Positions 6,599 through 12,389 of a stretch of DNA of 12,389 nt are shown here, one piece after another. Each line of letters begins with the position of its first letter. Position 1 is the first letter of the stretch. The translations under genes were made by a program, and so were the position numbers. The DNA is from CAZZIZ01 sp964654535 (GTDB lineage Bacteria; Bacteroidota; Bacteroidia; Chitinophagales; UBA2359), in contig CAZZIZ010000102.1 of NCBI GenBank assembly GCA_964654535.1, positions 1 through 12,389 on the forward strand, written 5' to 3'. Below the pieces are notes generated by a model that was not told where the DNA came from, did no database searches, and saw only the letters and a program-made list of their open reading frames with translations.

Positions 6599-7399
6599 TT
6601 ATCCTTGTCCTAAATCCTCCTTAGAATCCACCACATTAAGCTCAAGCGCCTTCCAAACAAGATCGGTGGCATTTGATATGGCTAGTTTTTTCATAATATT
6701 TTTACGATGTGTTTCTACGGTGTGTTTGCTTATAAATAGCTTATCAGCCACGTCTTTGTTTTTATATCCCAGCGCCAAAAGTCTTAAGATTTGAAGTTCC
6801 CTATCTGTTAGAATGGGAGATGCCTGATGTTGACTGAGGTCAAATCGTTTTATCTCTTTTCCATTGGACGTGTCTATTACTACCGATTGCGTTTTGTTTG
6901 TCATCATTGGTGGAGTGAAAGAAACTGCTCCAAAAAGTTGACTAATAGATTGATCTGCACCACACTCGATTACTATGGACTGGTCAACAACATTGCGGTA
7001 TTCGCCTGAGGCGGACAACACTCTAAAGGAACCTATGTGAGTCAGGTCTTTAATTTTGTCAAGTGGAGTAGACTTTATGAATTCGTTGAACAATTCAAAA
7101 TTCTGGAACACCTTACTCAAGTCTTCTGGATGAAATGCTTTTTGAACGAAGGTGCTCATATCCATTGAGGTTCCTTCTTCTGCACTTATTCCGAAAAACT
7201 CCTTAAAGTTTGAACTTAAGTATGAGTATCTGGCCTCTCCTATGTTGGAGACATAATAAGTCGTTGCGGGAAAAACCTCTTCATACCACTGAAGGTTAGG
7301 GAGATCCGAAATTTGAAATAGTTTTTCCGAATCGGAGATTCGGCTTTGAATATGGGAAACATAGGCAAGGGCGTCCCCAAAGAGCTTTGCGTTCTTCAT
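6599..7399 (-). CDS. PAS-like sensor / LuxR-type HTH transcriptional regulator, copy B
   Basis: This is a second 266-residue regulator with the same layout as the gene at 5076-5876: a PAS-like sensor (about 40-165, with ISDLPNLQWYEEVFPATTYYV, FHPEDL and FRVLSASGEYRNVVDQ) and a LuxR HTH (about 196-257). The HTH has ILTDRELQILRLLALGYKNKDVADKL and a recognition helix in KHTVETHRKNIMKKLA, nearer the LuxR consensus (TVExHRxNIxxKL) than copy A. The two differ at several helix positions (LLTVQTHRKR against KHTVETHRKN), so their DNA targets may have diverged. No receiver or kinase is nearby. The ATG at 7399 is supported because both copies place the YVSHIQ/FVAHVQ block 13-16 residues from the start and share a leader motif just upstream. 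A weak promoter (TTTG-N17-TACCTTAT, 7452-7480) could drive it. Confidence 0.88.
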   Translation of the reverse strand: MKNAKLFGDALAYVSHIQSRISDSEKLFQISDLPNLQWYEEVFPATTYYVSNIGEARYSYLSSNFKEFFGISAEEGTSMDMSTFVQKAFHPEDLSKVFQNFELFNEFIKSTPLDKIKDLTHIGSFRVLSASGEYRNVVDQSIVIECGADQSISQLFGAVSFTPPMMTNKTQSVVIDTSNGKEIKRFDLSQHQASPILTDRELQILRLLALGYKNKDVADKLFISKHTVETHRKNIMKKLAISNATDLVWKALELNVVDSKEDLGQG

Positions 7400-7749
7400 T
7401 ATTAGGTGGTTGTGCTTAAGCCAAATCCTCTGGGAAATGAAATGACTTGCGATAAGGTAAAGAATTGTTTTTAAATCAAATAAGGAATGGAGACCTATTT
7501 ACGATTTTGATGATTAGATCGCTTGTAGCCTAATAAAAAAAATGGCGTTTCAAAAGTCCTTGTCGTATTTGTTTTTGACTGCTGCCACTCTTGGAATCAA
7601 TCGACTTTCGCAAATTTTCAGCAGGCTCCTGGCAATATTCATTTGAAAATCTGCGTTTTGTTTCAGTCACAAGTCCTTAGTTAAGAAAAATTCCATATAG
7701 CGCAGTACAATCTACTCTTAAGAATCATCTAAACAAATTAAACACTCTT
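7400..7749. other. 350-bp divergent intergenic region, no gene seen
   Basis: This AT-rich stretch separates the minus-strand regulator (start 7399) from the plus-strand outer-membrane protein (start 7750). I find no convincing ORF or RNA gene. It holds the palindrome GCTTAAGC (7414-7421), a weak minus-strand promoter match (7452-7480) and an A8 run (7535-7542). A loose hairpin (7614-7620 with 7644-7650, inner CAGG/CCTG) is also present. It must carry promoters for both genes, but none matches consensus well. Confidence 0.6.
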
Positions 7750-8385
7750 ATGAGAAATTGCACGCTACGGTCATTGCTATTCACGGCATTGGTCCTTTCT
7801 TCACTTAGCCTCAGTGCTCAGTTTGATTTCGGAATAACGCTGGGAGGCAACTTCAGCGGAATAAATTATGTAACCGTTGGTCAAACCGATAATCAGTTTG
7901 AAGAGATTCAAGGGTTCATTGATCAGGCCAACTCAACACCTTCTTCACTCGGATTTCAAGCAGGTTTTTACATGAATTTTGAAAAGGAGCGCTATTCCCT
8001 TGGTCCCGAAATTTTATATACACTGAGGCCTTACGGTGGAAAGGAATACTGGGAAACATTTGAATATATAACCGTCCCCATCCGGTTTAAATACAAACTT
8101 GCTGATCGGTTCTCTCTCGATCTAGGACCCGAATTCAATTTCTTAATGTACAACACTTACATACACACCTCGGCTTGGGAGGGCTTTCACGAAATTTATA
8201 GTAAAGTCGATCTTAGAGCGGCAATGGGTGCTACGTATAAATTTCAATACCGCGGCGCACTTAGTTTGAGATATGTTCAAGGCCTTAATGATATTATTGC
8301 TTCAGAGCATTTGCCGGTCTCACAACGTTCCAACTCATTTGAGGTCGCATTTTCGTATTCCATTTTTGAATATGCCAAGAATTGA
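7750..8385 (+). CDS. Outer-membrane beta-barrel protein (PorT-like / porin-family, OMP_b-brl)
   Basis: This is a 211-residue small outer-membrane beta-barrel of the kind abundant in Bacteroidota, probably structural or transport-associated; no substrate can be named. The signal peptide is MRNCTLRSLLFTALVLSSLSLSA, cut before Q24. The mature part starts with FDFGITLGGNFSGINY, the usual first strand of the family, followed by alternating hydrophobic and polar strands: GFQAGFYMNF, YSLGPEILYTLRP, YITVPIRFKYKLADRFSLDLGPEFNFLMY and GALSLRYVQGLNDI. The YITVPIRFKY...LGPEF pattern is a strong landmark of these proteins. The last strand is FEVAFSYSIFEY, and it ends KN rather than in a terminal aromatic residue. 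It converges on the reductase gene with only 5 bp between stop codons. Confidence 0.85.
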   Translation: MRNCTLRSLLFTALVLSSLSLSAQFDFGITLGGNFSGINYVTVGQTDNQFEEIQGFIDQANSTPSSLGFQAGFYMNFEKERYSLGPEILYTLRPYGGKEYWETFEYITVPIRFKYKLADRFSLDLGPEFNFLMYNTYIHTSAWEGFHEIYSKVDLRAAMGATYKFQYRGALSLRYVQGLNDIIASEHLPVSQRSNSFEVAFSYSIFEYAKN

Positions 8386-8390
8386 TTCTT

Positions 8391-9794
8391 CTAATTCTCC
8401 TCGTCGTACTTAATCACCCCCATTACAGTTTGCTGATTGATTCTGCTTGCAACAGGGTAGGCGTATAGTTTTTCATAGATAGCCTCTATTGGCAATTCTG
8501 TTTCCATAGCCAGGGTCAACTCTTGCATCAATTCACCCGCATTGGGTGCGATTATAGAACCACCAATTATCTTTCGCTTCTTGTTCCAAAACGTTTTGGG
8601 CGTTAAGAACAGCGTGATTCGGCCGTAGCCGTATTCATCTACAATAGCTCGGTCGTCCTTTGAAAAATCTTGATCTTGTCTCCAATATTCAATGTTGTTG
8701 TCTTGCAAGTATTTTTCGGTATGCCCAAAAGTTGCAATCTCCGGTTGAGTGAAAGTAACCCAAGAAAGAAACTCCGAATTATGTTCTTTAGAAAAATTAG
8801 TTTGAAAGTTTTCTTTTAGAAGCTTGGTATGCAACTCAGCTCCGTGTGAAAACTGATACATACCCGCAGCATCTCCAGAAGCGAATACCTTTTGGTTGCT
8901 GGTGCGTAGGTAGTCGTCCAGTATTAATTTTCCGCGTTCGGTAGTTTCAATTCCTCCCTTAGCTAGGTCTAAGTCTTCGAGGTTCAAGACTCTCCCAATG
9001 GCCATAAGCACTGCGTCAAATTTTATCTCTTTAGTTCCCTGATCTGCTATTTCTACTTTAGCGCTGTTCGCACTAGAAAACTCCAGGAGCTTCGCTTTAT
9101 TGTGAATTGTAACTCCTTCTTTTTTCAACTGCTCAGCAAGAATATCACTGTACTCCGCGCGCTCTTTACTCAGAATTCGTTCCGCCATATCGATTATTGT
9201 TACCGCAGAACCAAAGCGCTGAAAAGTTTGAGCCATTTCACATCCTATAGGTCCGCCGCCAACAACCAGTAATCTTTCTGGTAATTCTTCCATTTCATAA
9301 AAGAGGTTTTCATTGGTAAAGACTTTCACCTGCTCGATTCCTTTAAAAGGAATGTGTCGTGGGCGCGAACCCGTAGCAATCAGGATTCTATCGGCACTAA
9401 ATTTTTTATCGCCGACTGCTATTGTGTCTTCATTTACGAAAGAGGCCATACCGATTTCCAGATCAACGCCTTGTCCACGTATATAATCTGCACTTTCATG
9501 CGCGCGTATAACAGCTTGCTTGGAATGCACGTAAGCAAGTATTTTTTTCATATCCGCCTTGCCCGAAACTTCCAGTCCAAAACCAGCGGCTTTTTTGGCT
9601 CCCTGAAACTGCTTGGCCAGATGTATCAACGCTTTACTGGGAACACAGCCGAAGTTTAGGCAATCGCCCCCAATGTGGCTTTCGTCTTTGTCAATCATCA
9701 AAGGCTTCCAGCCAAATTCTTGGGCCATTCCCAAAGCGCCCAGACCAGCTGAACCTCCGCCGATTATAATGATGTCGTAGTGTGCTTGCGCCAT
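8391..9794 (-). CDS. FAD-dependent pyridine nucleotide-disulfide oxidoreductase (MerA/dihydrolipoyl dehydrogenase-like)
   Basis: This 467-residue cytoplasmic flavoenzyme has the class I disulfide reductase layout. It has the FAD Rossmann motif GGGSAGLGA (12-20), the redox pair C45-x4-C50 in GGDCLNFGCVPSK, the ATGSRP strand (140-145), the NAD(P)-binding GGGPIGCE (179-186), a second FAD motif around SGDAAG, and a C-terminal dimerisation domain. In lipoamide dehydrogenase and glutathione reductase the partner subunit supplies a catalytic His and Glu from HPTxxE. Here that site reads Y446-P-V-A-S-R451, so both are replaced. It is therefore unlikely to be a standard lipoamide dehydrogenase, and it also lacks MerA's N-terminal HMA domain and C-terminal Cys pair. 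The substrate is unknown. The lipoprotein gene lies 59 bp upstream on the same strand. Confidence 0.9.
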   Translation of the reverse strand: MAQAHYDIIIIGGGSAGLGALGMAQEFGWKPLMIDKDESHIGGDCLNFGCVPSKALIHLAKQFQGAKKAAGFGLEVSGKADMKKILAYVHSKQAVIRAHESADYIRGQGVDLEIGMASFVNEDTIAVGDKKFSADRILIATGSRPRHIPFKGIEQVKVFTNENLFYEMEELPERLLVVGGGPIGCEMAQTFQRFGSAVTIIDMAERILSKERAEYSDILAEQLKKEGVTIHNKAKLLEFSSANSAKVEIADQGTKEIKFDAVLMAIGRVLNLEDLDLAKGGIETTERGKLILDDYLRTSNQKVFASGDAAGMYQFSHGAELHTKLLKENFQTNFSKEHNSEFLSWVTFTQPEIATFGHTEKYLQDNNIEYWRQDQDFSKDDRAIVDEYGYGRITLFLTPKTFWNKKRKIIGGSIIAPNAGELMQELTLAMETELPIEAIYEKLYAYPVASRINQQTVMGVIKYDEEN

Positions 9795-9853
9795 TTAGTC
9801 CGTTTTTGTGACCTTGAAAACTTTAAGATACTAAGTAAAAAGAACGCCTAAAC

Positions 9854-10537
9854 CTAAGGACTTACTGGAGCCGATTCCCGCAAGTCCTTACTCCAGTAGT
9901 CATCAGAAAGCATTGTTTGTATTCGGAACAAAGGTGCTACGATCAGTTTGGTTTTTAAGGCCGATTCTTTATCGTACACAGTTATTTCATCTGGAATCTC
10001 ATCAATAATACCAAGCTCCCAACTTCTTTCCGCGAAGAAGTCCTTTTTTCCAATCACTCCAGTTTTTTGCCTTTTGATTCGTTTGGAATCATAGGGCTTG
10101 GAGGCTTCTTTTAGAATTAGTGGCATTTGCTGATTTTCTGGCAGCTTTAAAAGGGCGGAGTTTTTATTTAGGTAAACCACAGAGTCAACAATGATGGGAA
10201 CAAACAATCCAGTATTTTCTTTTTGGAAATCGCTGGTGTAAAAAATGGGGTAGATGACATATTCTTCTTCATTGAGATTAAGCAGCCCGCCCTTTGAGGT
10301 TTTGAGCTTCGTTGTTTTTCCATTCACATCCACGCTAAACTCTCCGACAGCAATTTTTATAAAAGAGTGCGTCCCCTCACCAACATGATCTACAAGATTA
10401 TGTTCTCCGTTTATAATTACTTTATTATCCTTTACGAAGTCGCTTGGGAAATATACTTCCACTTCGCCTGGAGCACAGGAAAATATGCTTGCAATACAAA
10501 ATAAAATCACGACACTTAGTGCTAACTGATTATTCAT
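9854..10537 (-). CDS. Hypothetical lipoprotein, family not recognised
   Basis: This 227-residue protein probably sits in the cell envelope as a lipoprotein: a hydrophobic N-terminus (MNNQLALSVVILFCIASIFS) is followed by a lipobox-like IFSC with C21 as the acylated residue. F at -2 is atypical, so plain cleavage cannot be excluded. The mature start, CAPGEVEVYF, has acidic residues but no clear Bacteroidota surface-export signal. Residues about 25-75 look like a small beta domain (KVIINGE, HSFIKIAVGEFSVDVNGK), reminiscent of PEGA-type repeats but not a confident match. The rest is mixed alpha/beta with no known motif. It is divergent from the DUF3311/symporter pair (101 bp between starts), and 59 bp upstream of the reductase gene on the same strand. 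I do not recognise the family. Confidence 0.7.
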   Translation of the reverse strand: MNNQLALSVVILFCIASIFSCAPGEVEVYFPSDFVKDNKVIINGEHNLVDHVGEGTHSFIKIAVGEFSVDVNGKTTKLKTSKGGLLNLNEEEYVIYPIFYTSDFQKENTGLFVPIIVDSVVYLNKNSALLKLPENQQMPLILKEASKPYDSKRIKRQKTGVIGKKDFFAERSWELGIIDEIPDEITVYDKESALKTKLIVAPLFRIQTMLSDDYWSKDLRESAPVSP

Positions 10538-10608
10538 AAGGGATGTTTTAGGACTAGTTCACGTATTAAATTACAAATTCTGAGCTAAGCTTTCTTAGGT
10601 CGACTTTT

Positions 10609-10616
10609 TATCTTTA
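10609..10616 (+). promoter_or_regulatory. Candidate -7 element for the DUF3311-like/symporter unit
   Basis: TATCTTTA matches the Bacteroidota -7 consensus TAnnTTTG in all but the last base and ends 22 bp before the ATG at 10639, a normal leader length. I find no good TTTG box at the expected distance, so the assignment is tentative. Confidence 0.35.
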
Positions 10617-10638
10617 CACTTCAATTCACAAAGCAAAT

Positions 10639-10830
10639 ATGCCCGCGAGATTTTCAATTCTATTTGTCCTAGTAATAATTGCATCGCTGGGCCATCTTTT
10701 TCTGCCGCTTGAACTGTTCCCTTCTATTTTGGGATTGCCAGCTTGGTTAAGCTACTACCTTCTAGTCTACATAGTTTATATGTTCATTTTATTGAGCTAT
10801 AGTCGACAAACAAATAGACTGAAACGGTGA
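10639..10830 (+). CDS. Small DUF3311-like membrane protein, symporter companion
   Basis: This 63-residue inner-membrane protein has two hydrophobic segments (about 5-28 and 36-54) and a basic C-terminus (RQTNRLKR), consistent with a hairpin whose ends face the cytoplasm. The central PSILGLPAWLSYYLLVYIVYMFILL resembles DUF3311, small proteins typically encoded directly before a sodium:solute symporter, as seen here. Its TGA overlaps the symporter's start in GTGA (10827-10830), so translation is probably coupled. A role as an accessory or stabilising subunit of the transporter is inferred from this linkage only. A -7-like TATCTTTA lies 22 bp upstream of the ATG. Confidence 0.75.
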   Translation: MPARFSILFVLVIIASLGHLFLPLELFPSILGLPAWLSYYLLVYIVYMFILLSYSRQTNRLKR

Positions 10831-12257
10831 TCTATTTCATACTTTTTCTCTATCTGGGATTCACCTTTTGGGCAAGCCTGTTTGGCAGACGTCTTAAGAA
10901 CGATACGCCTGAAGCTTATTTTCTGGCTGGAAGAAATCTCGGTACCATACCCTTGTTCTTTACCATACTCGCGACAAATTTTAGTGCATTTTATTTTTTA
11001 GGTTTTGCAGGAGAAGGCTATCGCATAGGTTATAGCGTATATGTCATTATGGCCTTGGGAACGGCGCTCGCAAGTGCGGCATTTTTCATGTTAGGGCCGC
11101 GTATATGGACTTTGGGAAAAAGGAAAAACTATATCACTCCAAGCGAGTTAATCTATGGAGAGACCAATAGTCGATCTCTCGGTTATATTTTCTCGGCGGT
11201 GATGATTGTTTTCACTTTGCCTTATTTAGCGCTACAAATTGTTGGTGGTGGATTGATACTTGAGCAATTAACCGATGGGCAAGTAAGCTACAACATAGGA
11301 ATTGTCGCTCTGAGCATAGTAACCATAGTCTACGTATTGATTGGCGGTATGCAGAGCGTAGCAAAGACGGACCTGAAGCAAGGCGTACTAATGATTTTTT
11401 TTATGTTGCTTGGAGTTTTTCTGGTAGGTTATTCGTTAGGTGGCATGCAGGTAGCCAATGAAACTGCCATCAGCATTGTCCCGGACGCCTTTACGGTCGA
11501 AGGAGTCAATGACCATTATAGTCCCCAGAAATGGTTCAGCTTTTTATTCTTCTGGATTTTTTGCGTCCCCATGTTCCCGCAGTTGTTTATGCGCTTCTAC
11601 GTTTCTAAGGATATCAAGACACTCAATAATTCTATCTTGATGTACAGCGTCATGCCACTGTTTATTTCCATTCTACCAGTTATGATAGGTGTCTGGGGGC
11701 ATATCAGTTTTCCCGAACTAGTAGGAAAAGAAGCAGATCAAATATTGCCCATGATGTTGTCGCAACATGCTGGAGAGCTCTTCTCTTCCTTGGTTATGGT
11801 CGGAGCAATTGCAGCCTTTATGTCAACATTAGATTCGCAACTCTTAGCGCTCGGCACTATGGTAACCAGAGATTTTTATTTACCTATAAGCAAGAAGAAA
11901 CTTTCCCTTAAAAAGGAAGTTCGCGTCGGTAGGTTAGCGGTTTGCGCTTTTGCAATGATAGGATTAGCTATCGCCTTTAATCCATTCGATACCATTTTTG
12001 ATATGGGCAAGATGGCCTTCACCGGACTGGCCGTTTTGTTTCCCATCGCCTATGCAGCCGTAAAAGGACATCAGCTAAACCCCGGCATATCCGTAGTCGG
12101 AATTTTCCTAAGCCTGGCCATTATGCTCGCCTTCTATTATAAAATTATTCCCGCGAAGTACTCGTTCGGTTTTGAATACTTCGTTGTAGTTATTGCGAGT
12201 AGTTTCCTGTTTACGATTTTGTCCAATATTGGTTCTAGGTTTTTGACTAGTTCCTAG
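10827..12257 (+). CDS. Sodium:solute symporter (SSS family)
   Basis: This 476-residue inner-membrane transporter belongs to the SSS family (LeuT fold), which couples Na+ entry to uptake of a solute. It is built of about 12-13 hydrophobic helices. Family landmarks are EAYFLAGRNLG after TM1 (30-39), TNFSAFYFLGFAGEGY, YITPSELI (102-109), GGMQSVAKTDLKQG (173-186) and FMSTLDSQLLALGTMVTRDFY (331-351). S333 and T334 in the last fall where SSS proteins have the Ser pair of the Na2 site. The start is GTG at 10827, overlapping the TGA of the small upstream membrane gene; the protein then begins directly in TM1, as usual. Pantothenate, sugar, monocarboxylate or amino-acid substrates all occur in the family, and none can be chosen. 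No linked catabolic gene helps. Confidence 0.9.
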   Translation: MIYFILFLYLGFTFWASLFGRRLKNDTPEAYFLAGRNLGTIPLFFTILATNFSAFYFLGFAGEGYRIGYSVYVIMALGTALASAAFFMLGPRIWTLGKRKNYITPSELIYGETNSRSLGYIFSAVMIVFTLPYLALQIVGGGLILEQLTDGQVSYNIGIVALSIVTIVYVLIGGMQSVAKTDLKQGVLMIFFMLLGVFLVGYSLGGMQVANETAISIVPDAFTVEGVNDHYSPQKWFSFLFFWIFCVPMFPQLFMRFYVSKDIKTLNNSILMYSVMPLFISILPVMIGVWGHISFPELVGKEADQILPMMLSQHAGELFSSLVMVGAIAAFMSTLDSQLLALGTMVTRDFYLPISKKKLSLKKEVRVGRLAVCAFAMIGLAIAFNPFDTIFDMGKMAFTGLAVLFPIAYAAVKGHQLNPGISVVGIFLSLAIMLAFYYKIIPAKYSFGFEYFVVVIASSFLFTILSNIGSRFLTSS

Positions 12258-12280
12258 TATTTGGTTTTGCCGACTTATGT

Positions 12281-12389
12281 GGGCAGCAACAGGCTATCCG
12301 CTCAAATTCGGCGTGTCTAGAAAATGTTCAGCATAGTCGCGGTTGCGTATTCCCTAGACGGTCATCCACCCCCGCTCCTTGCTTCACTA
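12281..12389 (+). repeat. Possible second, inverted and diverged copy of the structured intergenic element, cut by the window end
   Basis: After the symporter stop, GGGCAGCAACAGGCTATCCGCTC (split at 12281-12291 and 12292-12303) resembles the reverse complement of the end block seen at 4380-4411, where the minus strand reads GGGTCGGGCTGTCGGC. Next comes a core bounded by perfect arms GTCTAG (12315-12320) and CTAGAC (12354-12359). The sequence then reads CCCCGCTCCTTGCTTCAC (12370-12387), loosely like the reversed GCGTGAGGGAT block. No ORF continues here. The match is partial and judged by eye. It could instead be an unrelated terminator region. Confidence 0.3.

Noticed and set aside
5076..7399. 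Quorum-sensing LuxR/LuxI system
   Set aside because: The sensor part is PAS-like rather than an autoinducer-binding domain, and there is no synthase gene in the window.
9354..9659. 101-codon open frame on the plus strand
   Set aside because: It is antisense to the FAD-binding part of the reductase gene, which has intact motifs throughout.
1..12389. CRISPR array, phage island, toxin-antitoxin pair or defence system
   Set aside because: No regularly spaced repeats, integrase, transposase, nuclease or phage structural genes were seen on either strand.

Overview
The window looks like chromosomal DNA from a member of the Bacteroidota, probably a free-living, perhaps marine, Flavobacteriales- or Saprospirales-type bacterium. 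The pointers are: start codons without Shine-Dalgarno sequences, -7 elements close to the Bacteroidota TAnnTTTG consensus, an outer-membrane beta-barrel of the PorT-like type, a secreted multidomain protein ending in tandem dockerin-like calcium loops, a LuxR-type regulator with a PAS-like sensor instead of a receiver, and an intergenic element (GCGTGAGGGAT ... GCCCGACCC) that I recall from many Bacteroidota genomes. A run of exactly 100 Ns (4189-4288) marks a scaffold join, so the two sides may not be truly adjacent.

Left part (1-4188): the 3' end of a short-chain dehydrogenase, two consecutive hairpins, and a UbiA-family membrane prenyltransferase whose ATG lies 2 nt after the second hairpin. 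The UbiA gene overlaps a convergent DUF1428 gene by 4 bp. Two secreted proteins on the minus strand follow: a dockerin-tailed cell-surface type protein and a serine beta-lactamase-like hydrolase.

Middle part (4289-7749): a structured, probably repetitive intergenic element directly after the gap, a GNAT acetyltransferase, and two paralogous 266-residue PAS-LuxR regulators placed around a LURP-one-related (Tubby-like fold) protein. The paralogs share a short leader sequence just before their start codons, and the first has a clean inverted repeat upstream. This regulator pair is the most system-like part of the window. About 350 bp of non-coding DNA follows.

Right part (7750-12389): an outer-membrane beta-barrel protein converging at 5 bp on a FAD/NAD-dependent disulfide reductase-family enzyme that lacks the usual C-terminal His/Glu dyad. 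Then come an unrecognised lipoprotein and, divergently, a two-gene unit in which a 63-residue DUF3311-like membrane protein overlaps (GTGA) a sodium:solute symporter starting with GTG. The window ends in what may be a second, inverted and diverged copy of the structured intergenic element.

Most genes are ordinary housekeeping or accessory functions. I see no CRISPR array, tRNA, rRNA, transposase, phage gene or obvious defence system.
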